In this document: positions 46,787 through 54,606 of the stretch, in pieces | How positions within the stretch are numbered: the stretch's first letter is position 1 | Layout of the letters: every line of letters begins with the position of its first letter | Assembly (NCBI RefSeq): GCF_027622945.1 | Contig: NZ_JAPZVQ010000005.1 | Coordinates: forward strand, 1 to 59,787 | Reading direction: 5' to 3' | From: Glycomyces lechevalierae | GTDB taxonomy: Bacteria; Actinomycetota; Actinomycetes; Mycobacteriales; Micromonosporaceae | DNA length: 59,787 bases | Made by a program: the position numbers and the translations under genes | Notes under the pieces: model-generated | What the model was told of the DNA's origin: nothing | The model's database searches: none | Seen by the model: only the letters and a program-made list of their open reading frames with translations

Positions 46787-48537
46787 TGAGTGCCAATGGA
46801 ACGAGCGGGCGCCTGCCGGTCGCGGGCCGCGGGGCGATGATCGAGGCGATCAAGCGGCTGGTCCTCGCGGACCGGCGCGCGTTCGCGGGCGTGGTCGCGC
46901 TGTACGTGCTGGCCGCGGGTGCGAGTGCGGCCCTGCCGGTGATGCTCGGCGAGGTCATCGACGGGATCGGGACGGGCTGGACGGCGTCCCGGGTGGACCT
47001 GGTGTGCGGCGTGATCGTGGCGTGCGTGGTGCTGCAGCTGGTGCTCATGCGCACCGGCCGGCGTCTCGGCTACCGGCTCGGGGAGCGGGCGGCCGCGCGG
47101 CTGCGTGAGTCGTTCATCGACCGGGTGCTGCGGCTGCCGCTGGGCACGGTGGAGCGCGCCGGGACGGGCGACCTCGCGACGCGCACGTCGGGTGACGTGG
47201 GCGCGGTGGCGGAGCTGCTGCGCAAGACCGCGCCTGAGGTGGCGGTCGCGATGATCGAGGGCACGGTGATCATCGTGGCCGCGTTCGTGGTGAGCCCCTT
47301 GCTGGGTCTGCTGTTCGTGATCGGCCTGCCGATGCTGTTCATCGCCGGGCGCCGGTACCTGCGGCTGGCGAGCCCGGTGTTCCTGAGCGAGCGGGCGGCG
47401 ATGAGCGAGATCGCGGAGACCGCGACGGCTTCGGCGGCGGGCGCGCAGACGGTGGCGGCGTACCGGATGCAGGAGGAGCGGGGCGCGGCCGGGTACGCGC
47501 GGGCGGCGACGCACCTGGACCGGCTCAAGGGGATCGTGCGGCTGCAGACCTGGTTCTTCCCGGCCACGGACCTGACGTTCCTGACGCCGGCGGTGGTCGT
47601 GACGATCGTGGGCGGCCTCTGGTACCTGAACGACTGGGTGACGGTGGGCGAGGTGGTCGCGGTGGCGATGCTGACGCTGCGCCTGGACGGCCCGGTGTTC
47701 CGGACCATGATGTCGCTCAGCGAGTTCCAGATGGGCGGGGCCGCGATGGCCCGCGTCGAGGGCGTGCACCTCATGCCGGACGAGGTCCGCGAGGCGGCCC
47801 CGGACGGTGCGGAGGTGCGGTTGGACGAGGTGACGTTCGGGTACGGCGACGGCCCTGACGTGCTGCACGGTTTGAGCCTGCACCCGCGGCGCGGCGAGCG
47901 GCTCGTGGTCGTGGGGCCTTCAGGGGCCGGGAAGTCGACGATCGCGCGGCTCGTCGCGGGGATCGACCGACCGCGCGCCGGATCGGTGACGCTCGGCGGC
48001 GCGCCAGTGGCGGATATTCCGTTGGAGGTGTTGCGCCGCAAGGTGATCCTGGTGACGCAGGAGCACTACATCTTCACGGCCAGCCTGCGGGAGAACCTGA
48101 ACCTCGCCGCGCCGGAGGCGGACGACGAGGCGCTGCGCTCGGCGCTGGCGACCGTGGACGCCCGCTGGGCGACCGATCTGCCGGAGGGGCTGGACACGAT
48201 GCTCGGCGATGAGCACCACCGGCTCAACCTGGCGGAGGCGCAGCAGCTGGCGCTGGCGCGCGTGATCCTCGCGGACCCTGATGTGGTGATCCTGGACGAG
48301 GCGACGGCGGGGATCGACCCGGGCAGCGCCGGGAATGTGGAGGCGTCGCTCGCGGCGGCGTTGAACGGCCGCACGGTGATCGCGATCGCGCACCAGTTGC
48401 AGGCGGCCGAGTCGGCGGACCGGATCGCGGTGGTGCAGGACGGCCGGATCGCCGAGGAGGGCAGCCACGCGGAGCTGCTGGAGGCGGGCGGCGTGTACGC
48501 GAGCCTGTGGGGCGCTTGGAAGGGCGTCGCGGTCTAG
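46786..48537 (+). CDS. ABC exporter half-transporter with intact Walker motifs and degenerate signature
   Basis: A 583-residue TMD-NBD half-transporter. Walker A GPSGAGKST (Lys383), Walker B VVILDEATAGID (Glu505) and H-loop IAIAHQ are intact, but the LSGGQ signature is replaced by LNLAEAQ (480-486). Combined with its partner this gives one working site (this Walker A/B with the partner LSGGQ) and one dead site, an extreme form of the asymmetry of heterodimeric exporters such as TM287/288. ATG shares one base with the preceding stop. Substrate unknown. Confidence 0.9.
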   Translation: MSANGTSGRLPVAGRGAMIEAIKRLVLADRRAFAGVVALYVLAAGASAALPVMLGEVIDGIGTGWTASRVDLVCGVIVACVVLQLVLMRTGRRLGYRLGERAAARLRESFIDRVLRLPLGTVERAGTGDLATRTSGDVGAVAELLRKTAPEVAVAMIEGTVIIVAAFVVSPLLGLLFVIGLPMLFIAGRRYLRLASPVFLSERAAMSEIAETATASAAGAQTVAAYRMQEERGAAGYARAATHLDRLKGIVRLQTWFFPATDLTFLTPAVVVTIVGGLWYLNDWVTVGEVVAVAMLTLRLDGPVFRTMMSLSEFQMGGAAMARVEGVHLMPDEVREAAPDGAEVRLDEVTFGYGDGPDVLHGLSLHPRRGERLVVVGPSGAGKSTIARLVAGIDRPRAGSVTLGGAPVADIPLEVLRRKVILVTQEHYIFTASLRENLNLAAPEADDEALRSALATVDARWATDLPEGLDTMLGDEHHRLNLAEAQQLALARVILADPDVVILDEATAGIDPGSAGNVEASLAAALNGRTVIAIAHQLQAAESADRIAVVQDGRIAEEGSHAELLEAGGVYASLWGAWKGVAV

Positions 48538-48551
48538 CGCGGTTTAACGGG

Positions 48552-48581
48552 AGCGGCTCGGGGCGGGTGCCCCGGGCCGCT
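48552..48581 (+). terminator. Hairpin terminator of the ABC exporter operon
   Basis: 13-bp stem with one G-T pair (48552-48564 / 48569-48581), GGGT loop, 14 nt past the stop codon. Confidence 0.75.
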
Positions 48582-48717
48582 GCTGCGTTCGCGTCGGAAG
48601 GCTGACATGCCTCGAAGCAAGGTGCAAAATACCAGAAATTCGCATTTCGGATACTAGGGTGATTCCCCGTACCTGCGGCGGCCTCCATGCCGCCGTGAAC
48701 CTCGAACGGGAGCCTCC

Positions 48718-49617
48718 ATGCCGCGCAACGCCGCCACCCCGCAGGAATACAAGCACCGCCTCGCGGGCTACACCTACTGGTCGCGGCGCCGCTACTCCGA
48801 CTCGCCCCGGCTCGCGCCCGTCGTCCTCATCGGCGGTGCGCTGCACCGGAAGGAGGACTGGGGCCGGGTCGAGCAGGGCCTGCTCGACCACGCGGACGTG
48901 ATCTGCCCGGACCTGCCCGGCTGGGGCCGCGCCGACCTCCTCCCGCCCTACCTCGGGCCGGACATCCCGGCCGAGGCGCTGGTGCGGCTCCTCGACGACC
49001 TCGGCATCGAACGGGTGAACCTCTTCGCGGGCTCCTACGGCTCCTCGGTGGGGTACCGGCTCGCGCAGACCCACCCCGAGCGGATCGCCCGCATGGTCCT
49101 CGCCGGCACGATGGGCGGCATCCCGCACGCGTCGCGGCCGATGATGCGGGCGTCCGTGGCCCTCGCCGAACGCGGCCGCCGCGAGCACTTCGGCCGGACC
49201 GCGGTGGACGCGCTCATGAGCCCGCACCCGGACATCGCGTCGAAGGTCGTCGTGCGGCGCATCATCGCGATGCGGTTCGACGCGGCCGACGAGGCGGACC
49301 TCGCGAAGTTCATCGCCAACACGAACCGCCTGCTCTCGCGCGACCTCATCGACCCGTCGATCCCGCCCGCCGTGCCGACGCTCTTCACGACCGGCGAGCA
49401 CGACACGCTCACCCCGCCGGAGCTGTGCCGCGAGCTGGCGCTGACCTGCCCGGAGAGCTGGTACGTCGAGCTCGCCCGCGCCGACCACCTCATCCACCTC
49501 GAGCGCCCGGCCCAGCTCGTGGACCTCATGCTGCGCTTCTTCTCCTGCGAGCCTTTGGAAGACCTCCCGTACGCGACGGCCGTCGAGGACCTGCGCCGGA
49601 TCCCCGTCGCGGCCTGA
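48718..49617 (+). CDS. Alpha/beta hydrolase
   Basis: A 299-residue cytoplasmic hydrolase-fold protein. Nucleophile elbow GSYGSS (Ser in FAGSYGSSVG), acid Asp in TGEHDTLTP and catalytic His in ADHLIHLERP give a full triad. The oxyanion segment is IGGALHRKEDWGRV. Such proteins range from esterases to polyketide-related thioesterases; the substrate cannot be named. GGGAG precedes the ATG. Monocistronic, after the exporter terminator. Confidence 0.85.
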   Translation: MPRNAATPQEYKHRLAGYTYWSRRRYSDSPRLAPVVLIGGALHRKEDWGRVEQGLLDHADVICPDLPGWGRADLLPPYLGPDIPAEALVRLLDDLGIERVNLFAGSYGSSVGYRLAQTHPERIARMVLAGTMGGIPHASRPMMRASVALAERGRREHFGRTAVDALMSPHPDIASKVVVRRIIAMRFDAADEADLAKFIANTNRLLSRDLIDPSIPPAVPTLFTTGEHDTLTPPELCRELALTCPESWYVELARADHLIHLERPAQLVDLMLRFFSCEPLEDLPYATAVEDLRRIPVAA

Positions 49618-49697
49618 ACCGCACTGCCTGGCGGAATCGTCGTCGGACCGTGCTGTCGTTGGGCGGTGCTGTCGGGCCCCGGCGCTACCGTGGAGTC

Positions 49698-50489
49698 GTG
49701 CGACCTGGCTATGAGGAACGCTCGCCGCAGGGCCCGCTGCAGCCGTGGTCGCCCTGCGCGTGGGTGCGGCGCGCGCCGGACACCGGAGCGACGAGCGCGC
49801 GGGTCGTGCCGGACGGGTGCACCGACCTTCTCTGGCGGCGAGGCGAACTCGAGATCGCGGGTCCCGACACGGGCCACCGGGACGTGCTGCTCGCACCTGG
49901 CGAACTGATCGTCGGCGTCCGCCTGCGGCCCGGCGCCGCACGCCCGCTGCTCGGCGATACCCCGGCGACCGCCGTGGCCGACGCCCAGCCCGGCCTGCGC
50001 GACTTGTGGGGCGAAGCGGCCCTTCGCCTCTCGGACTCGCTCGCCCGAGCACGCGAACCGTGGCAGATCGCGGCGGGGCTTGCCGCAGCACTTCGGGACC
50101 GCATGGCCGCCTACGAGCCGGATCGGGTCGCAGTGGCCGTCGCCGACGCGCTCGATCGGCCCCGGCCTCCCGGGATCGCGAGCCTCGCTTGGGAACTCGG
50201 CTACTCCGAACGCCACCTGCGCCGCCGGGTGCGGGCCGCTACCGGGTACGGGCCGAAGACCCTGGAGCAGATCCTGCGCTTTCGCCGCACGATGGAAGCC
50301 GTTGCGCCCGTTCGAGTTCCGGGCCCGACCGAAGCCCGCGTCCCCGACTGGAGCCGCATCGCGGCCGAGCAGGGCTACGCCGACCAGGCGCACCTGAGCC
50401 GCCAGGTGCGGCGATGGGCGGGCGCGAGCCCGCGCGCGCTCGTCAAGCCCGGTCCCACGCGTCGAGGATCGTCAACGCCCGCAGCGTGA
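49698..50489 (+). CDS. AraC-family transcriptional regulator
   Basis: A 263-residue regulator. The N-terminal half (VVPDGCTDLLWRRGELEIAGPDT...) is the cupin-like domain seen in many actinobacterial AraC proteins that open with PDGC-DL. The C-terminal half (about 165-255) has two helix-turn-helix motifs: IASLAWELGYSERHLRRRVRAA and IAAEQGYADQAHLSRQVRRW. GTG start; TACCGT (49686-49691) lies 6 nt before it, so the message may be leaderless. The 3' end overlaps the convergent toroid gene by 47 nt. Confidence 0.87.
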   Translation: MRPGYEERSPQGPLQPWSPCAWVRRAPDTGATSARVVPDGCTDLLWRRGELEIAGPDTGHRDVLLAPGELIVGVRLRPGAARPLLGDTPATAVADAQPGLRDLWGEAALRLSDSLARAREPWQIAAGLAAALRDRMAAYEPDRVAVAVADALDRPRPPGIASLAWELGYSERHLRRRVRAATGYGPKTLEQILRFRRTMEAVAPVRVPGPTEARVPDWSRIAAEQGYADQAHLSRQVRRWAGASPRALVKPGPTRRGSSTPAA

Positions 50490-51348
50490 ACCCGGGCCGG
50501 GCCTGCTGTTCGATCGCCGGGTTCCAGCGGCGGTAGTAGATCGGCCAGCCGCCGTCCTCGCGCTGGTCGGCGGCGAGGCGGTCGAGCGAGAGGGCCATCT
50601 CCTCGGCGCTGAACCATTGGGCCGCAAGGCTCTCCGGGGAGGCGGCGAACTCGCACGGGTGGGTGTACTCCCCTTCCGCGTACCCCGGCGGCGTCGGCAT
50701 GTCGTCCGGATTCGCCGGGTCGAGCAGGACGAGGCCGTCGCGCACGAGGGCGCCGATCCGCTTCGCCTCCGATGCGGCCCAGTCGCGGTCGGGCGTGTTG
50801 TCGAGGAACCTGATGACGCTGAAGACCTCGTAGGGATGCGTGGTCTCGAGGACGCTGATCCGGTTGCGGCAGAAGGCGCTCGCCTCGTCGACCCATTCGT
50901 GTTCGATGCCGTGCTCGAGCAGGAGCCCGGCGCAGCGCGCGGTGGTGAGGAGCCCGCCCCGGTCCTGCGGCGGCGGCTCGACCCACGGCGGGTGCGGGTA
51001 GTCGGCGACGGTGCCGAGGAGGTCGGGCACGCCCCGGTCGGGCGCGGCGTGATGGAGCAGCCAGTCGCAGACGGGCTCGGCGGTGTCCTGGGCGAGGGTG
51101 TCGGTCTCGTCCATGATCTCGAGGGCCGCCATCGCGGCGAGCGGCTGCGGCATGGGCCCTTTCACGTCGGGTTCGAGGGCGTACGCGTAGCCGCCGTCAG
51201 CCGTGCGGTAGGCGGCGAGCGCCGTGAGGATCGCGTCGCGGTCGCCGGCCCCGAGGAGGTGTTCGAGCCGGCGCTGGTCGAGGGTGCTGCCGGTCAGCCA
51301 GATGAACTCGGCCGCCCGTTCGGTCATGTGCTCGGTGATGCGTGCCAT
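50443..51348 (-). CDS. Alpha-toroid (prenyltransferase/squalene cyclase-like) protein
   Basis: A 301-residue protein with repeated helical pairs and Gly-rich turns of the terpenoid-cyclase/prenyltransferase toroid: DGGYAYALEPD near the N-terminus, RGGLLTTARCAGLLLEHG mid-way, and REDGGWPIYYRRWNP near the end. No DxDD or DDxxD catalytic motif is seen, so cyclase activity is doubtful. Often annotated as hypothetical in actinomycetes. Conserved role unknown. Divergent from the DoxX operon. Confidence 0.65.
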   Translation of the reverse strand: MARITEHMTERAAEFIWLTGSTLDQRRLEHLLGAGDRDAILTALAAYRTADGGYAYALEPDVKGPMPQPLAAMAALEIMDETDTLAQDTAEPVCDWLLHHAAPDRGVPDLLGTVADYPHPPWVEPPPQDRGGLLTTARCAGLLLEHGIEHEWVDEASAFCRNRISVLETTHPYEVFSVIRFLDNTPDRDWAASEAKRIGALVRDGLVLLDPANPDDMPTPPGYAEGEYTHPCEFAASPESLAAQWFSAEEMALSLDRLAADQREDGGWPIYYRRWNPAIEQQARPGFTLRALTILDAWDRA

Positions 51349-51416
51349 GCCTCCACGCTATGCCTGGCCGGGGGCCTCGGTCTTGAACGGAACGGACCTC
51401 TCGCGAACCCAGGTAT

Positions 51417-51490
51417 TTGACATGTCATTTACCTCGCGCTAGCGTAGATGATGCGTCATGAACCTTCGCGAGGAGACACATGACGCGTCA
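51417..51490 (+). promoter_or_regulatory. Promoter with three TGACnnGTCA-type operators before doxX
   Basis: TTGACA (51417-51422) and TAGCGT (51440-51445), 17 nt apart, form a near-consensus promoter. TGACATGTCA (51418-51427) overlaps the -35 box, TGATGCGTCA (51449-51458) is at the start site, and TGACGCGTCA (51481-51490) is in the leader. The shared half-site TGAC/GTCA suggests one repressor binding all three. Confidence 0.7.
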
Positions 51491-51520
51491 ACTACACGTC
51501 CTCGAAAGTGGGAACCATGA
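51458..51520 (+). CDS. Possible 20-codon leader peptide overlapping doxX
   Basis: ATG at 51458 opens MNLREETHDASTTRPRKWEP and stops with TGA overlapping the doxX ATG (ATGA). No ribosome site precedes it, so translation would have to be leaderless or weak. Coupling to doxX is possible. Confidence 0.25.
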   Translation: MNLREETHDASTTRPRKWEP

Positions 51521-51894
51521 ACCTCCTCCTCTGGATCCTGGCGGGCCTGCTCGCCGCGTTCTTCCTGTTCGCCGGCCTCACCAAGCTGGCCCGGTCCAAG
51601 CAGAAACTCCTCGGCTCGCCGAACATGGGCTGGGCCGCGGACTTCCCGCCCGGCCTCATCAAGCTCATCGGCGCGCTCGAAGTCCTCGCCGCGCTCGGCC
51701 TGATCCTCCCCGCGGCGCTCGGCACCGCCGTGGTCCTCGTGCCGCTCGCCGCGACCGGCCTCGCGCTGCTCATGGCCGGCGCCGCGATCACCCACGGCCG
51801 CCGCAAGGAAGGCCAGGCGGTCGTCACCAACCTCGTCCTGCTCGTCCTCACCGCCGTCGTCGCCTGGGGCCGCTTCGGCCCGCACGCCCTCTAG
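51517..51894 (+). CDS. DoxX-family membrane protein
   Basis: A 125-residue four-helix membrane protein: LLLWILAGLLAAFFLFAGLTKL, then GLIKLIGALEVLAALGLILPA with the DoxX-type K-x-x-G-x-x-E pattern, and two further helices. DoxX proteins are linked to redox/thiol stress in actinobacteria. The start at MNLLL was chosen; a GTG 9 nt earlier is possible. It is followed after 110 nt by an NAD(P)-binding NmrA-type gene, probably one operon under a palindrome-controlled promoter. Confidence 0.82.
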   Translation: MNLLLWILAGLLAAFFLFAGLTKLARSKQKLLGSPNMGWAADFPPGLIKLIGALEVLAALGLILPAALGTAVVLVPLAATGLALLMAGAAITHGRRKEGQAVVTNLVLLVLTAVVAWGRFGPHAL

Positions 51895-52004
51895 TACCCG
51901 CCCGCATCGAGGACGGGCGGTTCGCCCGAACCGCCACCGAGCACCCCCAGATCCACTTAGCGTCCGGAGAGAACGTCCGCGACACCGAACCGAAAGGCAC
52001 CATC

Positions 52005-52952
52005 ATGTCCGAACAGAAGACCATCGCAGTCGTCGGCGCGACCGGCCAGCAAGGCGGCGGGCTCGCCCACGCGATCCTCGCCGAGCCCGAATCCGGGTTC
52101 CGCGTGCGCGCCCTCACCCGCGACACCGACTCCCGGCGGGCCCGCGAACTCGCCCGGCTCGGCGCCGAGGTGGTCGAAGCCGACCTCGACGATGAAGCGA
52201 GCCTCGCGAAGGCCTTCGACGGGGCGTACGGCGCGTACCTCGTCACCAACTTCTGGGAGCACATGTCCCCCGAGCGCGAGTACGAGCAGGCCGGCAACAT
52301 GGCCCGGGCGACCGCGCGCGCGGGCGTGCAGCACGCGGTCTGGTCGACCCTGGAGGACACGCGCGACGCCGTCCCGCTCGATGACGACCGCATGCCGACC
52401 CTCCTGGGCCGCTACAAGGTCCCCCACTTCGACGTCAAGGCCGAGGCGAACTCGCTGTTCACCGCGGCCGGAGTGCCGACCACGTTCCTGCAGACGACCT
52501 TCTACTGGGACGGCCTCGCGAGCGGGATGGGGCCGAAGCGGCAGGAGGACGGCAGCGTCGTCCTCGCGCTGGCCATGGCGGACGCGAAGCTCGCCGGGAT
52601 CGCCGCCGAGGACATCGGCCGCACCGCGTTCGGGATCTTCAAGCGCGGCAGGGAACTCGTGGGCGAGACGGTGAGCATCGCGGGCGAGCACCTCACGGGC
52701 GAGGAGTACGCCGCCGCGTTCACCGAGGTGCTCGGCGAGCCGGTGCAGTACTCCCCGGTGCCGTTCGACGGGCTGCGCGCGGCGGGCTTCCCGGCCGCCG
52801 AGGAGATCGGCAACATGTTCCAGTACTACGCCGAGTTCGACGACGAGTTCACCGGCCGCCGCGACCTCGCCGCCGTGCGGGCGCTCAACCCGCGGCTCAA
52901 GACGTTCAAGACCTGGCTGCAGGAGAACAAGGAGGCCTTCGTCGGGATCTGA
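52005..52952 (+). CDS. NmrA-like NAD(P)H-binding oxidoreductase or sensor
   Basis: A 315-residue atypical short-chain dehydrogenase. The dinucleotide motif VVGATGQQGGGLA is at the N-terminus; the region DLDDEASLAKAFDGAYGAYLVTNF and the long C-terminal VSIAGEHLTGEEYAAAF are typical of NmrA/HSCARG proteins, which lack the SDR catalytic Tyr-x-x-x-Lys and sense NADP redox state. ATG with AAAGG upstream. Downstream of doxX; both could be part of an oxidative or electrophile stress response. Confidence 0.85.
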   Translation: MSEQKTIAVVGATGQQGGGLAHAILAEPESGFRVRALTRDTDSRRARELARLGAEVVEADLDDEASLAKAFDGAYGAYLVTNFWEHMSPEREYEQAGNMARATARAGVQHAVWSTLEDTRDAVPLDDDRMPTLLGRYKVPHFDVKAEANSLFTAAGVPTTFLQTTFYWDGLASGMGPKRQEDGSVVLALAMADAKLAGIAAEDIGRTAFGIFKRGRELVGETVSIAGEHLTGEEYAAAFTEVLGEPVQYSPVPFDGLRAAGFPAAEEIGNMFQYYAEFDDEFTGRRDLAAVRALNPRLKTFKTWLQENKEAFVGI

Positions 52953-52970
52953 GCGCTTGCGGGAGTCAGC

Positions 52971-53002
52971 AGAGGGACCGCCCTTTCGGGGACGGTCCCT
53001 CT
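52971..53002. terminator. Hairpin between convergent genes
   Basis: AGAGGGACCG (52971-52980) pairs with 52993-53002; the interior CCC/GGG can pair too. It lies between the NmrA gene and the convergent esterase. Confidence 0.75.
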
Positions 53003-53009
53003 CCGCGTC

Positions 53010-54107
53010 TCAGCGCTCGCGCGCGACCGCGCGGGTCGCGAAGGCCTCGACCGCGTTGACGACCGCCTCGAAGCGGGGCGAGTGGAACAGGTCGAAGCCG
53101 TGGTGGCCTCCGGGCAGCTCGGCGTAGCGCACCGGTCGGGTCGAGACCGCCTGCAGGCCTTCGGCGAAGCGCCGCGCTCCTGCGGGATGGACGACGGTGT
53201 CGTTGCCGCCGTGGACGATCAGGAACGGCGGGGCGTCGGGACGGGCGTGGGCCAGGGGGTCGCTCTCGGGGTCGCCGTCGAAGTAGGCGCCGTAATAGCC
53301 GCCGAGACCGACGACGGCGGACACCGAGGTGTCGACGTCCTCGAAGCCCGGCTGGAACCGCGGATGGCCGGGCGTGAGCGCCGCCAGCGCCGACATGTGC
53401 GCGCCCGCCGAGGAACCGGAGAGGACGATCCGGTCGGGGTCGGCCCCGTAGGCGCGGCCGTGCTCGCGGACCCAGGCGATGACGCGCTTGGCGTCGGTGA
53501 GGTGGTCCTCGAAGCCTGCGTCGGGCCGCAGCCGGTAGTTGGCGCTGATGGTGATCCAGCCTTGGCCGGCGAGGCGGTGGAGGAGCGGCCGGGACTGGGA
53601 GCTCTTGTGGCCGGTCGTGTAGTAGCCGCCGTGGAAGTGGATGAGGACGGGCGCGCCGGCGGGGGCCGAGCGGTGGCGGTAGAGATCGAGGAGGTTCTGC
53701 TTTCCGGCGGGGCCGTAGGCGATGTCCGCGATCTTCTCGATGGAGCGGGACTGAAATGCGAAGGGACGCAATACGAGTCGCCACATGGGCGGGCGCGGGC
53801 CGATGCGGAGGTCGCCCATCGCGTCCTGCATGACGGTCTGGGTTCGCATGCCGCGCCACAGGGTCAGGGTCGCGCAGGCCGCGCCGAGCACGGCGGCGGC
53901 GATCGCGACCGGCGACGCGAGACTGCCGTCGGTGTAGGCGAGGGCGGTGCTGGCAGCGAATGCCGCGGCGGCGAGGAACGGCAGTTCGACGACGGTGATG
54001 CTGGCGAAGAAGACGGCCGTGGCGGGCCCGATCGGCATGCGCGGCAACCGCAGTGCGGGGATGGCGATAATGGCGACGCCGACGAGGTAGCCCCAGGGGA
54101 TGTTCAT
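53010..54107 (-). CDS. Membrane-anchored HSL-type alpha/beta hydrolase
   Basis: A 365-residue enzyme. Three or four N-terminal helices (about 5-95) precede a hormone-sensitive-lipase-like domain: oxyanion HFHGGYY, nucleophile GSSAGAH, acid Asp in HGGNDTVVHP and His in GGHHGFDLF. Short-chain ester or lipid hydrolysis at the membrane is expected. The ATG overlaps the stop of the upstream small membrane gene by 4 nt (ATGA), which fixes the start and implies co-translation. Confidence 0.85.
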   Translation of the reverse strand: MNIPWGYLVGVAIIAIPALRLPRMPIGPATAVFFASITVVELPFLAAAAFAASTALAYTDGSLASPVAIAAAVLGAACATLTLWRGMRTQTVMQDAMGDLRIGPRPPMWRLVLRPFAFQSRSIEKIADIAYGPAGKQNLLDLYRHRSAPAGAPVLIHFHGGYYTTGHKSSQSRPLLHRLAGQGWITISANYRLRPDAGFEDHLTDAKRVIAWVREHGRAYGADPDRIVLSGSSAGAHMSALAALTPGHPRFQPGFEDVDTSVSAVVGLGGYYGAYFDGDPESDPLAHARPDAPPFLIVHGGNDTVVHPAGARRFAEGLQAVSTRPVRYAELPGGHHGFDLFHSPRFEAVVNAVEAFATRAVARER

Positions 54108-54475
54108 CGCCGCACCAAGCCCGTGATCACGATGGTGCCGGTGAGGACGTGCATGCCCATGAGGACGAGCATCGCGGCGGTCGTCGCGGCGGCGAGCGGG
54201 CCGGTGAGCGAGAAAGCGAGTACGGCGGCGGCGACGATCGACCACACGAGTGCGGCTCGGGCCGTGAACCGCTCGAGGACCGCGAGGAGCCCCCAGGCGG
54301 CGAGGCCGGCGATGAGGGCGGCGGCGGCGACCAGGGCGGGGCCGACCGTGAGCGGGGTGCCGGCCTGGTCGACCGTGAGGTCCACGCCGCCGAGCGGAAC
54401 GGCGGCGGTCCAGAGGAGGAGTGCCGCGGCCGGGGCGGCGAGGACGGTGAGGAGTCGGCGGGTTCGTGTTTGCAT
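54104..54475 (-). CDS. Four-helix membrane protein, DUF6069-like
   Basis: A 123-residue protein with four helices: LLTVLAAPAAALLLWTAAV, VGPALVAAAALIAGLAAWGLLAVLE, ALVWSIVAAAVLAFSL and MLVLMGMHVLTGTIVITGL. The segment GVDLTVDQAGTPLTVGP between helices 1 and 2 recalls DUF6069 proteins, from memory. Function unknown. Overlaps and is co-translated with the membrane hydrolase. Confidence 0.75.
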   Translation of the reverse strand: MQTRTRRLLTVLAAPAAALLLWTAAVPLGGVDLTVDQAGTPLTVGPALVAAAALIAGLAAWGLLAVLERFTARAALVWSIVAAAVLAFSLTGPLAAATTAAMLVLMGMHVLTGTIVITGLVRR

Positions 54476-54606
54476 GTGGACCAGTCTCGTTGCGGCCGAG
54501 GGGTTCGCGCCTCGGTCCGGAAGCCGTGCTCTCCCCTCCCGGGGCAGGGGCCGTCTCCTACTTTCGGAGGTGATGGGCCGGGCCTTGGCGCGGCTAGCAT
54601 GTGGCC

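Noticed and set aside
51480..52004. N-terminal extension of the NmrA frame starting at 51480 behind GAGGAG
   Set aside because: The extension overlaps doxX in another frame and is Arg/Pro-rich shadow sequence; the NmrA-type protein begins properly at 52005 with its own ribosome site. The ribosome site itself is kept as a finding.
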